DNA from: Lactobacillus sp.
GTDB taxonomy: Bacteria > Bacillota > Bacilli > Lactobacillales > Lactobacillaceae
Direction of reading: 5' to 3'
NCBI GenBank assembly: GCA_022483245.1
Contig: JAKVNR010000001.1
Span: 1,178,001 to 1,242,000, forward strand
Length of the DNA: 64,000 bases
Of this stretch, positions 18,183-27,371 are shown in pieces. A program made the position numbers and the translations under genes. Within the stretch, counting starts at the first letter, position 1; the number at the start of each line of letters is the position of its first letter. The notes below the pieces were generated by a model. That model was not told the DNA's origin and did not search any database. It saw nothing but the letters and a program-made list of their open reading frames with translations.

Positions 18183-18893
18183 CTACATAGAAATAACGTG
18201 AATTTGGATGATATCTTTGTTTTTAGCTAAATCAGTGATAATTTGGCTATAAGTCCGATTTTTCGGCAGCTTGACCTTGTAAAGGCTAGTATAAATCCGC
18301 TTATCCGTATCTGAGGAATAATTATTGGACCGAAATCCCATATGATTAGCCACAATCGCCGTCTTTTTAAAATATTCGTCTAAATATTTAGACGTTTTCG
18401 GACCGTTGTAAAAACGAACTTCCACTTTTCTAATGGGTGCGGAAGGCACTACCCGGTGTAAAACCAACAGGTCAAATAAAACCATAATCGTTCCGATTAA
18501 GGCGATTTGATAATAGCCCATGCCTGTGGTCAAACCAATCGCAGCAATGGTCCACAAAGAAGCTGCCGTGGTTAAACCGCTAACAAAGCGGCGGGTAATA
18601 ACAATTGTCCCCGCACCTAAAAAACCAATCCCGCTGACAATTTGCGCGATTAGCCGTGTCACATCAGCTCGGACAGCAAAGGCGGCTTTAGTACTATGAA
18701 CTGATAAGCTAATGATTTCTTGACAAGCTGCTACTTGGGTCATGGCTAAAATGCAGGCCCCGACAGCTACCAAAATATGCGTTCTCATTCCTGCCGGGTG
18801 ACTGTGCTGTTCACGGTCATAGCCGACCAAACCAGCAGCAACTGTCGAGATCAGCACTCGGATCAGGATGTCAGTTGTTTGCAATTTAAACAT
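18183..18893 (-). CDS. MgtC/SapB family membrane protein (copy 1)
   Basis: 236 residues. Four to five membrane helices carry the MgtC signature: GLVGYDREQHSHPAGMRTH, then QIVSGIGFLGAGTIV and GLTTAASLW. A soluble C-terminal domain of about 90 residues follows. Family members are linked to growth at low magnesium and to ATP synthase modulation in pathogens; the role in lactobacilli is unclear. A second homologue lies at 57.4 kb on the other strand. Confidence 0.9.
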   Translation of the reverse strand: MFKLQTTDILIRVLISTVAAGLVGYDREQHSHPAGMRTHILVAVGACILAMTQVAACQEIISLSVHSTKAAFAVRADVTRLIAQIVSGIGFLGAGTIVITRRFVSGLTTAASLWTIAAIGLTTGMGYYQIALIGTIMVLFDLLVLHRVVPSAPIRKVEVRFYNGPKTSKYLDEYFKKTAIVANHMGFRSNNYSSDTDKRIYTSLYKVKLPKNRTYSQIITDLAKNKDIIQIHVISM

Positions 18894-19070
18894 AAGTATT
18901 AACTTTCCATCTTTCTCTATACTATGCCTCTCATTATAGCAAACGGTTACAGTTATTCATGCTTATATTCGCGAAAGAATGCTTTTTTGCAATAGCTTTT
19001 GATAGCAAACAGGTATTTCAGCTCAAATAACGCTCTGGCTATAATTAATGTTAAGAAGGAAGTGTAACGC

Positions 19071-19886
19071 ATGGACTATCTAACATTAAATACTGGTAAG
19101 CAGGTGCCAGTACTCGGTTTTGGCACTTATGAAATCCCGCCGCAGGCAACCGAAGCGGCAGTCACAGCAGCTTTAAGTGCTGGCTATCGCAGCATTGATA
19201 CTGCGCAATATTACAATAATGAAGCTGAAGTTGGGACGGCAATCCGCAAAGCCAATTTACAAAGAGCTAATGTTTTCATCACTACTAAAGCTGCTACCAC
19301 TGGCTATGAAGCAACCCGTGAAGGCATCGATCAATCACTGCGAACTGCAGGCTTAGATTATTTCGACTTAATGATTATTCACTGGCCGATGGGTGATTCG
19401 CTGGGGACTTACCGCGCTTTAGAAGAGGCTATGCGAGCTGGTAAATTAAAACAGATTGGCCTTTCCAATTTTAATATTCGCCAAACAAAAGAAATTCTGA
19501 CTAATTTCGCTACGATTCCAGCCGTTGACCAAATTGAAACTCACCTATTCTTACAGCAAACTAAAATGCACCAGTTTTTGACGGCTAACCATATTGTTCA
19601 TGAGGCTTGGTCGCCGCTGATTGAAGGACCAAGAACTTTAGCTCAGCAGCCGGTGCTTGCTAAATTAAGCAAAAAATATCAAAAGACGCCGATCCAAATT
19701 GTTTTACGGTTTTTAACGCAAAATCAAATTATGACAATTCCGCGTTCAGTGAATCCAGACCATATCCGGCAAAATTTTGATATTTTTGACTTCAAACTTA
19801 CTGATGAAGAAATGCAGCAAATCATGCAGCTCGACCGTCACCAATCTGCGGTGGGCTGGCCAAGTGCGATGGCTGAAGATGAATAA
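19071..19886 (+). CDS. Aldo/keto reductase
   Basis: 271 residues of TIM-barrel AKR type. The catalytic Asp and Tyr are in SIDTAQYYNNE, Lys in FITTKAAT and His in IIHWPMGD. NADP(H)-binding segments occur near the C-terminus (IPRSVNPDHIRQNFDIFDF). Resembles 2,5-diketo-gluconate reductase-like enzymes. AAGAAGGAAG precedes the ATG, and TATAAT at about 19040 suggests its own promoter. Physiological substrate unknown. Confidence 0.9.
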   Translation: MDYLTLNTGKQVPVLGFGTYEIPPQATEAAVTAALSAGYRSIDTAQYYNNEAEVGTAIRKANLQRANVFITTKAATTGYEATREGIDQSLRTAGLDYFDLMIIHWPMGDSLGTYRALEEAMRAGKLKQIGLSNFNIRQTKEILTNFATIPAVDQIETHLFLQQTKMHQFLTANHIVHEAWSPLIEGPRTLAQQPVLAKLSKKYQKTPIQIVLRFLTQNQIMTIPRSVNPDHIRQNFDIFDFKLTDEEMQQIMQLDRHQSAVGWPSAMAEDE

Positions 19887-19969
19887 TTTCCCAGGAAATA
19901 TTTAAATTTTTGCACTTTTTTCTTGCAAGATTTTCTGTTTAGGTTTATCTTCAAGGTGTATTAATTGAA

Positions 19970-20017
19970 CAGGTGATGACGTTCACCATTAAACGAGTGA
20001 GATCTAATGACGTCTAC
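19970..20017 (+). promoter_or_regulatory. Fluoride riboswitch (crcB motif)
   Basis: AGGTGATGACGTTCACC forms the first stem with the conserved GATG and GTTC. AACG and a second short stem follow, ending in AATGACGTCTAC, which corresponds to the conserved TGATGAC-CTAC 3' block. The order and spacing match the crcB/fluoride aptamer. A strong terminator overlaps its 3' end. The gene controlled is an enolase, a fluoride-inhibited enzyme and a known member of this regulon. Confidence 0.9.
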
Positions 20018-20048
20018 TGAAACCTACAGGTTTTGGTAGGCGTCTTTT
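20009..20048 (+). terminator. Expression-platform terminator of the fluoride riboswitch
   Basis: GACGTCTAC pairs with GTAGGCGTC, with an inner GAAACC/GGTTTT extension, followed by a T run. It shares the GACGTCTAC strand with the aptamer, so ligand binding would block terminator formation and switch transcription on. Confidence 0.87.
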
Positions 20049-20085
20049 TCATGGTCGCACTCTTTTTGTTTAGGAGGTATTTACA

Positions 20086-21372
20086 ATGTCTGTTTACATT
20101 ACTGAAGTCAAGGGCCGGGAAATTTACGACTCTCGTGGCAATCCAACAGTTGAAGTCAACTGTTATTTGTCAGATGGGACAGTCAGCAAAGCCGAAGTTC
20201 CATCAGGTGCTTCTACTGGTGAAAAAGAAGCCGTCGAATTGCGCGATGGTGGCAACCGGTTAAACGGCAAGGGTGTTTTAAAAGCCATTAAAAATATCAA
20301 CACTGAAATTAATGATGCTTTAAAAGACCGCAGCCCGTTCAACCAAGCCGCTATTGATAATTTGATGATTCAATTAGACGGCACGCCTAACAAGGCACGG
20401 CTAGGTGCTAATGCGATTTTAGGTGTTTCAATGGCAGTCGCCCGGGCCGCAGCTTTATCACTGCACGAACCTTTGTACCGCTACTTAGGCGGCTGCGACT
20501 TAGAATTGCCGCAAACATTCCACAATGTAATTAACGGTGGCAAACATGCTGATAATGGCATTGATATTCAAGAATTCATGATTACTCCGGTGAACAAGAC
20601 CAGCTTCCGTGATGGTTTTGAAAAGATTGTCAACACCTACCACACTTTAAAAAAAGTTATCGAAGATGCTGGCTTTACCACTGGTTTAGGTGACGAAGGC
20701 GGTTTTGCACCAAACTTAAAGAATTCCGAAGAAGCTTTGCAAATGCTGCATGATGCAATTACCAAAGCCGGCTATGTACCTGGCAAAGATATTGCGATTG
20801 CCTTTGACTCAGCTGCTTCAAGCTTCTACAACAAAGAAGATGGCAAATACCACTTTGAAGGCCATGTTTGGGGCGGCGATGAAATGCTCGATTACTACGG
20901 CAAATTATTAGATGAGTTCCCAGAAATCATTTCAGCCGAAGACCCATTCGATGAAAATGACTGGGACAATTTCGAAAAATTTACTGCTCGTTTCGGCAAC
21001 CGGATCCAAGTAGTTGCTGATGACAATGTCTGCACCAATCCTAAACTGGTCCGCAAGGCGATCAAGGATAAGCTGTGCAATGCTGTTCTGATCAAGGTTA
21101 ACCAAATTGGGACCATTACTGAAACCCTAGAAACTATTCGGTTAGCACGTAAAAACAACTACACAACTATGATTTCTCACCGGTCTGGTGAAACCGGCGA
21201 CACGTTTATCGCCGATTTAACTGTTGCAACTAACGCAGCTGAACTGAAATCAGGTGCGCCAGCTCGTAGCGAACGTGTTGAAAAATACAACCGGCTGCTG
21301 GAAATTGAAGATGAGTTAGGCACAGAAAATGAACGCTTAGCTCATTTCCCAAACAACGTTGACTTTGATTAA
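20086..21372 (+). CDS. eno: Enolase (phosphopyruvate hydratase), fluoride-riboswitch controlled
   Basis: 428 residues, full length. Catalyses 2-phosphoglycerate to phosphoenolpyruvate in glycolysis. Visible motifs: N-terminal EVKGREIYDSRGNPTVEV, the loop SGASTGEKEAVELRD, catalytic Glu in GDEGGFAP, metal ligands in AFDSAAS, SAEDPFDEND and VADDNVCTN, the active-site Lys in IKVNQIGT, and SHRSGETGDTFIADL. It is monocistronic, not in the usual gapA-pgk-tpi operon, and preceded by a fluoride riboswitch. This suggests an inducible extra enolase. TAGGAGGT lies 7 bases before the ATG. Confidence 0.96.
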   Translation: MSVYITEVKGREIYDSRGNPTVEVNCYLSDGTVSKAEVPSGASTGEKEAVELRDGGNRLNGKGVLKAIKNINTEINDALKDRSPFNQAAIDNLMIQLDGTPNKARLGANAILGVSMAVARAAALSLHEPLYRYLGGCDLELPQTFHNVINGGKHADNGIDIQEFMITPVNKTSFRDGFEKIVNTYHTLKKVIEDAGFTTGLGDEGGFAPNLKNSEEALQMLHDAITKAGYVPGKDIAIAFDSAASSFYNKEDGKYHFEGHVWGGDEMLDYYGKLLDEFPEIISAEDPFDENDWDNFEKFTARFGNRIQVVADDNVCTNPKLVRKAIKDKLCNAVLIKVNQIGTITETLETIRLARKNNYTTMISHRSGETGDTFIADLTVATNAAELKSGAPARSERVEKYNRLLEIEDELGTENERLAHFPNNVDFD

Positions 21373-21451
21373 TTTCGTCTAATCCATTCCATTTTCTATT
21401 TATCTATATACTCAATCTATAACTGATTTAAGCATTCAAAGTTACCACTCG

Positions 21452-21488
21452 ATAAACGGCTTTTTGAAAAAAGGCCGTTTATTTTGTT
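21452..21488 (+). terminator. eno terminator
   Basis: ATAAACGGC and GCCGTTTAT form the stem, with an A/T-rich loop and a following T run. Confidence 0.82.
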
Positions 21489-21511
21489 TACAACAATTTC
21501 CATGATATAAT
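21484..21511 (+). promoter_or_regulatory. Candidate promoter of the kup leader
   Basis: TTGTTT (21484-21489) and a consensus TATAAT (21506-21511) are 16 bases apart. The initiated transcript would enter the attenuator-like leader below. Confidence 0.6.
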
Positions 21512-21517
21512 ACATAC

Positions 21518-21590
21518 GTAATAAGCTTAACGAGTTTAACACGAACTCACAAAAAGCACTATCTCTGGTCAGATAGTGCTTTTCTTTTGT
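21518..21590 (+). promoter_or_regulatory. Short attenuator-like leader of kup
   Basis: The leader has two hairpins: GAGTT/AACTC (21532-21548) and a perfect 13-bp stem with a 6-base loop (21552-21583) ending in a T-rich tract. The second looks like a factor-independent terminator placed about 95 bases before the kup start, with no gene in between. It would end transcripts after about 65 bases unless read through. It is too short for a known c-di-AMP (ydaO) riboswitch. The gap 21373-21677 holds nothing else recognisable. Confidence 0.6.
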
Positions 21591-21677
21591 CTCTAATTTA
21601 TCGTCGTATTTTTATCATCTACTTCTGCAAAAAAAGAGTAAGATAGATGGAGATATTTGATGAGGAGGATCACGCTT

Positions 21678-23684
21678 ATGCAAGGAAAGCACCGTGGTTT
21701 TTTAGCTAGCGCCCTGGTTGCGCTAGGGATCGTCTACGGCGATATTGGTACTTCGCCGCTGTATGTTATGAACGCTTTGATTAACGATGCCGGCGGCACC
21801 GTGCATTTAACTAAAGAATATATTATTGGCTCTATCTCTTTGGTTTTTTGGACTTTAATGCTGATGACAACCGTCAAATATGTCTTGATTGCCATGCGAG
21901 CTGATAACCACGGTGAAGGCGGGATCTTCGCCCTCTATGCCCTGGTGCGCAAAAAGCATTCCTGGCTGATCGTCCCAGCATTAATCGGCGGCGCAGCCCT
22001 GCTAGCTGATGGGACACTAACACCAGCCGTCACGGTTACAACTGCCATTGAAGGGCTAAAAGGCGTTAAATTTGGTGCAGATGTGCCAGTCAGCAGCCAA
22101 ACAGAGGTGGTTTGGATTACCTTTGCAATTTTGCTGGTCCTGTTCTTAATTCAGCGATTTGGAACCGCCACGATTGGTAAAGCCTTTGGCCCAATTATGC
22201 TGCTATGGTTTTTGTTCTTAGCCGTCTTTGGGATCGCTAACCTTGTCCACGAACCAGAAATTTTAGCTGCTTTGTCCCCGCACTACGGAATTATGCTGCT
22301 CTTTTCACCAGCAAATAAAGTCGGCGTCTTCATTTTAGGGTCGGTTTTCTTGGCTACTACTGGTGCCGAAGCTTTGTACTCAGACATGGGACACGTTGGC
22401 CGCCGCAGCATTTATGTCACTTGGCCAATTGTTGCCATTTCACTAGTTTTAAACTACATGGGACAAGGCGCTTTTTTAATCCACAACTTGGATAAATTAG
22501 GTCAGCAAGGTTCAGGCTACAATCCTTTCTACCAAATGCTGCCACACAGCGTTTACTTGTTCAGCATTGTCTTAGCCACATTGGCTGCAATTATTGCCTC
22601 GCAAGCTTTAATCACCGGTTCGTTTACCTTGGTTGAAGAAGCAATCGGCTTAAAATTGCTGCCGCGCTTAAAAATCAAGCACCCATCCCTGTCACAGGGA
22701 CAGATTTACATTTCGCCAATCAACTGGCTGCTCTGTTTAATCACCAGCTCAATTTTGTTCTATTTCCAAACGTCAGCTCACATGGAGGCAGCTTACGGCT
22801 TGGCAATTACCGCCACAATGCTGATGACAACGGTCCTGCTATATGAATATTTGGAAGACCGCTGGCCAAAAGTTGGCGCGCTAGCATTCTTAATTATTTA
22901 TGCAGCGATTGAATCATGCTTCTTAATTTCTAGTTTGACCAAATTCGTTCACGGCGGCTACGTCACAGTTATTTTGACCCTGCTAATTTTACTGGTCATG
23001 ATTGGCTGGTACTTCGGCAACCGCCTGCGGAATGAACTCAACGACGAAACTAAATACCTCAATTTGGACGACTACCTGCCGCAATTACAAAAATTGTCGG
23101 CCGATGAATCCATCCCGCTGTATATTTCTAACCTGGTGTCAATTGTCCGTATTACGCCGGAGCATCAATTAAAGCGGGAGGTCTTGTACTCAATTCTAGA
23201 TAAGCAGCCGAAACGGGCCCGTATTTACTGGTTTATCACGGTGAATACGACCGATGAGCCGTATACTTCCTACTACACAGTCGACATGCTGGGAACGCGC
23301 AATATAGTTAACTTGCAGCTGTATTTAGGCTTTAAGATCGATAATTCAGTCAACATTTACCTGCGGCAAGTCGTGGGCGAGCTGATGAAACAAGGTATCA
23401 TTGACCAGCAGCCGCAAACTTATACAACAACGCCAGGTAGAGAAGTTGGCGACTTCCGCTTCCTGTTCTTCAAAGAGCGGCTCTCACCTAACTCGGAAAT
23501 TACCGGCTGGCGGCGAATGCTAGTACAGCTGCGGCTCTTTATTCAAAACCACAGCTTGAGCCCGGCGCAATATTACGGCTTGGAGTTCTCTAATATTCAA
23601 GAAGAAATTGTCCCGCTGTTTATTAAAAACCGGCGCGGCATTCACCTGGAACAAGCCGAAGTTAAACATGCTGTAAAGAAATAA
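21678..23684 (+). CDS. kup: KUP-family potassium uptake protein
   Basis: 668 residues from the ATG at 21678, with GAGGAGG upstream; a TTG eight codons earlier is less likely. About 12 membrane helices begin with the family signature LGIVYGDIGTSPLYVMNAL and include the GEGGIFALYALVR loop. A soluble C-terminal domain of about 180 residues follows. Imports K+ with protons. In lactic acid bacteria Kup is a target of c-di-AMP, and gdpP, the c-di-AMP hydrolase, is in this same window. Confidence 0.94.
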   Translation: MQGKHRGFLASALVALGIVYGDIGTSPLYVMNALINDAGGTVHLTKEYIIGSISLVFWTLMLMTTVKYVLIAMRADNHGEGGIFALYALVRKKHSWLIVPALIGGAALLADGTLTPAVTVTTAIEGLKGVKFGADVPVSSQTEVVWITFAILLVLFLIQRFGTATIGKAFGPIMLLWFLFLAVFGIANLVHEPEILAALSPHYGIMLLFSPANKVGVFILGSVFLATTGAEALYSDMGHVGRRSIYVTWPIVAISLVLNYMGQGAFLIHNLDKLGQQGSGYNPFYQMLPHSVYLFSIVLATLAAIIASQALITGSFTLVEEAIGLKLLPRLKIKHPSLSQGQIYISPINWLLCLITSSILFYFQTSAHMEAAYGLAITATMLMTTVLLYEYLEDRWPKVGALAFLIIYAAIESCFLISSLTKFVHGGYVTVILTLLILLVMIGWYFGNRLRNELNDETKYLNLDDYLPQLQKLSADESIPLYISNLVSIVRITPEHQLKREVLYSILDKQPKRARIYWFITVNTTDEPYTSYYTVDMLGTRNIVNLQLYLGFKIDNSVNIYLRQVVGELMKQGIIDQQPQTYTTTPGREVGDFRFLFFKERLSPNSEITGWRRMLVQLRLFIQNHSLSPAQYYGLEFSNIQEEIVPLFIKNRRGIHLEQAEVKHAVKK

Positions 23685-23699
23685 ATTGATGAAAACAAG

Positions 23700-23769
23700 A
23701 TCGTTTCCCAGATATGGGAAGCGATTTTTTGATGCAAACAAAAAGATTTCCCATATATGGGAAATCTTT
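23700..23769. terminator. Tandem palindromic terminators after kup
   Basis: Hairpin 1 (23700-23730) pairs ATCGTTTCCCA with TGGGAAGCGAT and is followed by a T run. Hairpin 2 (23742-23769) is a perfect 28-bp palindrome centred on CCCATATATGGG. The two share the CCCA-ATATGGGAA core, so the second may be a copy of the first. Confidence 0.75.
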
Positions 23770-23834
23770 CAACAATTATTCGATTTTGTGCTAGTGGCAT
23801 TTGCGCCGATCTGCAAACAAGCACAATACAAACC

Positions 23835-23868
23835 AAAAACGCCCGCTCACAACTGAGCAGGCGTTTTT
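23835..23868. terminator. Bidirectional terminator between kup and dcuC
   Basis: AAAAACGCC-GCTC pairs with GAGC-GGCGTTTTT. The A and T runs allow function on both strands. Confidence 0.83.
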
Positions 23869-23898
23869 AGCACACATAATTTTAGTTAAAGCACGATT

Positions 23899-25269
23899 TT
23901 AAAAGATAAACATGAACATCGTGACAAGCAAGGTTACGATAAATTCAATAATCAGCAGTGGTGCTGATAACTTAATCATTTCAAAGACATCAATGTCAGC
24001 ATACCCGGCAATCGCAATCGTACAACCGGCAACTGGTGACAATGACCGACCAATTGATGAACCTAATTCCATTGGCAGCATGATCGACAGCGAGTTGACG
24101 GACAGCTTGCTGGCAATGCTTGGAACCAGCGGTGCAAAAGCAAACCATGAAGCTGAACCAGAACCCATGATCACAGCGGCCATGAACGTAATCAGGCCCA
24201 TTAAGATCATCGTCAAGATTGATGCGCCTTGCAGGTGGGAAATAGCATCGGCGATGATGGTGATCCCGCCCATCTTGTTGATCGCAGCGGCAAAGATTGA
24301 AGCTGCAATAATGATTGATACCACGTTAGTGAATGATTCACCCATTGCCTTAAAGACAACCTTCATCTGTGAAGCAACCTTCTTGCTTTCCTTTGGGTGA
24401 CGCAGTAATTCAACTAAGGCAACGAAGATAATACCGATAAAGTTGGCTGCCACAACGTCTGGGGAAGCCTTCGGCACGAAAGCCCATACGATCAAAATAA
24501 CCAGTGGCAAAGCTGGGAATAAGGCGTAGTACCAAGGACAATCTGGGTTCTCCACGTCCTTTTTCTCAACTGGTTCTTCCTTGCCAGAAGCCAAAGCCTT
24601 TTTATCCATATGCTTGTAATAGAAAGGAATAATAATCGCAAGCACAATAGTGACGATTACAACCACTTTAAACTGGTAGCGCATAAACATGTTCAAAACT
24701 GGCATCTTAGCCAATTGGGCCATGTAGATTGAACTACCTTCGTTTGGACCGTAGTCCAAAGCAGCTAACGTCAGCAAACTGGCAGCAGTCAATTTGTTAA
24801 TGCCTAAAGCCGTGAAAATTGGGAACACCGTTGCTAGCAGCAGCAATGACAAGGCTGACTGACTAGTGATCGCCGACTTCAAAACCATACACAAAACAAA
24901 GACCGCACTCAGCACGATATATGGACTCTTCAGCTTCTTCAGCGGCTTAACAGCATAGTAAGCCAGCTTTTCAGAAGCCTTCAAGTGACTCATGTAAGCT
25001 GCATAACCAGTAACTGACATGATCATGGCACCGACTTGCGACATCGTGTTTGAGAACGTCTGTGAGACGAAGCCAAACACGTCCATATAAATGTTGCCCG
25101 TGCTGCTGCTCTTTGGCAGGAGCGACTTTTGGGTACAAATTGTATAAATTAGCAATACCAGGACACCAGTGATTAAAAACACAAACAGTGTGTTATAGTG
25201 CTTCAAAACTAAGTAAGCAGCTAAAACAATCACCAGCAAGGTAAGCAATACCAATAATAAATCCATCAT
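23899..25269 (-). CDS. DcuC-family C4-dicarboxylate transporter
   Basis: 456 residues and about 12 membrane helices. Conserved polar loops in both halves, such as SAITSQSALSLLLLATVFP, ALDYGPNEGSS and IMGSGSASWFAFAPLVP, are typical of the DcuC/ion-transporter superfamily. It probably moves succinate, fumarate or malate across the membrane, but specificity is not visible. Two adjacent ATG codons open the frame; either could serve. Confidence 0.83.
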   Translation of the reverse strand: MMDLLLVLLTLLVIVLAAYLVLKHYNTLFVFLITGVLVLLIYTICTQKSLLPKSSSTGNIYMDVFGFVSQTFSNTMSQVGAMIMSVTGYAAYMSHLKASEKLAYYAVKPLKKLKSPYIVLSAVFVLCMVLKSAITSQSALSLLLLATVFPIFTALGINKLTAASLLTLAALDYGPNEGSSIYMAQLAKMPVLNMFMRYQFKVVVIVTIVLAIIIPFYYKHMDKKALASGKEEPVEKKDVENPDCPWYYALFPALPLVILIVWAFVPKASPDVVAANFIGIIFVALVELLRHPKESKKVASQMKVVFKAMGESFTNVVSIIIAASIFAAAINKMGGITIIADAISHLQGASILTMILMGLITFMAAVIMGSGSASWFAFAPLVPSIASKLSVNSLSIMLPMELGSSIGRSLSPVAGCTIAIAGYADIDVFEMIKLSAPLLIIEFIVTLLVTMFMFIF

Positions 25270-25382
25270 AGTTTCTTGCCTTTTTCTCTAAAGTGATAGT
25301 GAAACAATTAACATTCGTTCAACAGTGTAAAGTTTACATATTTGTGAAATGTTTTTCAAATTAATTTTAAATTAGAAAATGA

Positions 25383-25411
25383 AAAAGCGATTACATTTTC
25401 CGCAATCGCTG
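25383..25411 (-). terminator. Terminator of the CmpB-like gene
   Basis: CAGCGATT and AATCGCTT form the stem on the minus strand just after the stop at 25424, followed by a T run. Confidence 0.7.
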
Positions 25412-25423
25412 ATCACATAAGCT

Positions 25424-26212
25424 TTACCGCTTCTTTGGATGCAACCATTCATGCTTGGTTTCATTAAAGTTCTTCGCATCCAAGACTTTTAATTGCGGGA
25501 AACTTGTCAGCAGCCGCCGGTGGTTCCAACTGAAACTCCGGTGCGGACGCAGCTCGTCAAAGTGTTCGCGCAAAAGCAAGTGAATGTTGTTAGCTTGTCG
25601 GCGCAAACGTGGCCGTTCGATTGGGGAAGCCTCGCGTAAACGTTCACGCAGTTTCCGCAAAGAGGCCTTGAAGTTTTCGTCCACTTCTTTGGTCGTCTGG
25701 TGGAAGTGGAAGACGGAAATCATGGTCAAAATAGTATCAGTGCCCATGACAACCGTAATGATAACGGCGAGCCAGCCATGTGTCAGCTGTTCTTCCCAAT
25801 TAACCAGGCGCTGAACAGTTGGTTGAACGCATTTGACCAAAAAGACTACGCCGGCGCCCCAAAAGATTGAGATTATCGGAGCAATCCGGCCTTGCACGTT
25901 ACCCCACAAGTCAGAATAATCCCACAGTTTCAACTTAAAGACTTTCTCTAAAAAGAGGCTGGCGATATATTCAAAAATTGTCGCCACAATCATCCCTACT
26001 ACAAAAAGCAAGACGACATTATCTTGTACGGATTGAGTGCAGAGAAGAATGGTTGCTACAGCAAAACCGTAAACTGGGCAATATGGGCCAAACAAAAAGC
26101 CCCGGTAATCGAGGTGATGGTCTTTGATCGAGCAGTAGACGGTTTCCCAAATCCAACCAATAACTGCATAGACAAAGAACAATACAATAATTTCTGAGCA
26201 GGTATAAGTCAT
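25424..26212 (-). CDS. CmpB-like putative ABC transporter permease (membrane protein)
   Basis: 262 residues. The N-terminal segment VYAVIGWIWETVYCSIKDH followed by RGFLFGPYCPVYGFA is characteristic of the Pfam ABC_trans_CmpB family. About five membrane helices lead to an arginine-rich cytoplasmic tail (RKLRERLREASPIERPRLRR). No ATPase partner lies nearby, so the transporter label rests on the family name only. Confidence 0.78.
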   Translation of the reverse strand: MTYTCSEIIVLFFVYAVIGWIWETVYCSIKDHHLDYRGFLFGPYCPVYGFAVATILLCTQSVQDNVVLLFVVGMIVATIFEYIASLFLEKVFKLKLWDYSDLWGNVQGRIAPIISIFWGAGVVFLVKCVQPTVQRLVNWEEQLTHGWLAVIITVVMGTDTILTMISVFHFHQTTKEVDENFKASLRKLRERLREASPIERPRLRRQANNIHLLLREHFDELRPHRSFSWNHRRLLTSFPQLKVLDAKNFNETKHEWLHPKKR

Positions 26213-26269
26213 GAATTCCCTCCTGTTTCTATTGTCCCATAGCTAAGCAGTTTTGCGAAAAACAATTTC

Positions 26270-26285
26270 AGTTTCACGTGAAACC
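26270..26285. promoter_or_regulatory. parS-like palindrome
   Basis: AGTTTCACGTGAAACC matches the ParB/Spo0J site TGTTTCACGTGAAACA at all inner 14 positions and differs only at the two outermost bases. It lies between the AAA ATPase stop and the CmpB gene. ParB binding is inferred. Confidence 0.55.
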
Positions 26286-26288
26286 ACT

Positions 26289-27371
26289 TTATAAACCTAG
26301 ATAAAAAATTGAATCGATATTTTTTGTAGCCTGTAAATAATCTTCAAAATACGGCAGCGTAAATTCCACGTATCCATAAGCTGCCGGTTTAATTAAATGT
26401 CGCTCTAACGCTCTGCGCCGATACTGCGCCACATAAACATTGCTCTTGCCCATAATTTGAGCAATTTCTCCTAAATCATGATGTCCGCAAATTGCGTAGA
26501 AATATTGCTGATCGACTGCTGACATATCCTGAAAGATTTTCTGGTAAGCATTATTAAACAAGTGAGCTTGATACTTGTCCTCTAACTCCTGTAAATCGGT
26601 TATCGCTGGCGTTTTTCCCTGCATCTGTTCATACAGGATATATCCCAGTAATTGGAAAGCATAAGAATAGCCTTTCGTCATCCGGAACATCGCTGCCGCC
26701 ACCTGACTGGAGCAGTGAAAGACATCCTGATAAGTTTGAAAAATATCAAGTTTTTCTAGTGGCGTCATTTCAATCTTGTCAGACCGCAGTAAAAAAGTTA
26801 ATTTATCGTCATTTTGCAAATTTAAAATCAAATCTGGCAAACCGGTCATTAATAGAAAAATTGGACAATCTTGCCGCTTCATCGCATTAAAGACCTGCAC
26901 AAAATCTTTAATCGGCGCACTATTATCGACTTCATCCAAAGTCACCAAGATGCGTTTGTGACTTTTCTTAACTTTGTCCATTAATTTAGTTAGCAGCACA
27001 TCTACATTAGGACTTTCGACATCCCTGCTAATACTTAATTTGCCAACACCTAGGCTGTTAATCGATTGCAAAACTGAACTAGCCTGTGGTCCTAACGCAT
27101 AAGCAAGCAAACGAGCAAAGTTAGTCACAATGCCAGGCTTATTCAGTAAATCAACGTAATAATAATCTGGATCGGCTGCAAAATGTTGGGCGACCTTCAT
27201 CATAAAAGCAGTTTTACCAGATCCACGCACACCTGAAATAAAAATCGAACGTGCAAAATCGCTATGCTCAACCATCCCTACTACTTGGTCATAGTAATCT
27301 TGATCCTGGCTGCGTAAAAAGATTTTCGGCACATCCCCAAAAGTCGGGTTAAATGGATTATCAGCAATCAT
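26289..27371 (-). CDS. AAA ATPase of STAND/AAA_16 type
   Basis: 360 residues. Walker A is SGVRGSGKTAFM (about residue 46), Walker B ILVTLDEVD (about 145) and sensor-like LMTGLPD follows. The C-terminal half ends with a winged-helix-like segment (LGEIAQIMGKSNVYVAQYRR...), typical of orphan ATP-binding proteins that act as regulators or toxin-like sensors. No partner gene is adjacent. Directly upstream, three AT-rich direct repeats could be operators. Confidence 0.75.
   Translation of the reverse strand: MIADNPFNPTFGDVPKIFLRSQDQDYYDQVVGMVEHSDFARSIFISGVRGSGKTAFMMKVAQHFAADPDYYYVDLLNKPGIVTNFARLLAYALGPQASSVLQSINSLGVGKLSISRDVESPNVDVLLTKLMDKVKKSHKRILVTLDEVDNSAPIKDFVQVFNAMKRQDCPIFLLMTGLPDLILNLQNDDKLTFLLRSDKIEMTPLEKLDIFQTYQDVFHCSSQVAAAMFRMTKGYSYAFQLLGYILYEQMQGKTPAITDLQELEDKYQAHLFNNAYQKIFQDMSAVDQQYFYAICGHHDLGEIAQIMGKSNVYVAQYRRRALERHLIKPAAYGYVEFTLPYFEDYLQATKNIDSIFYLGL

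Noticed and set aside
21518-21590. c-di-AMP (ydaO) riboswitch before kup
   Set aside because: The leader is only about 70 bases and lacks the conserved two-fold aptamer; a simple attenuator is the better reading.
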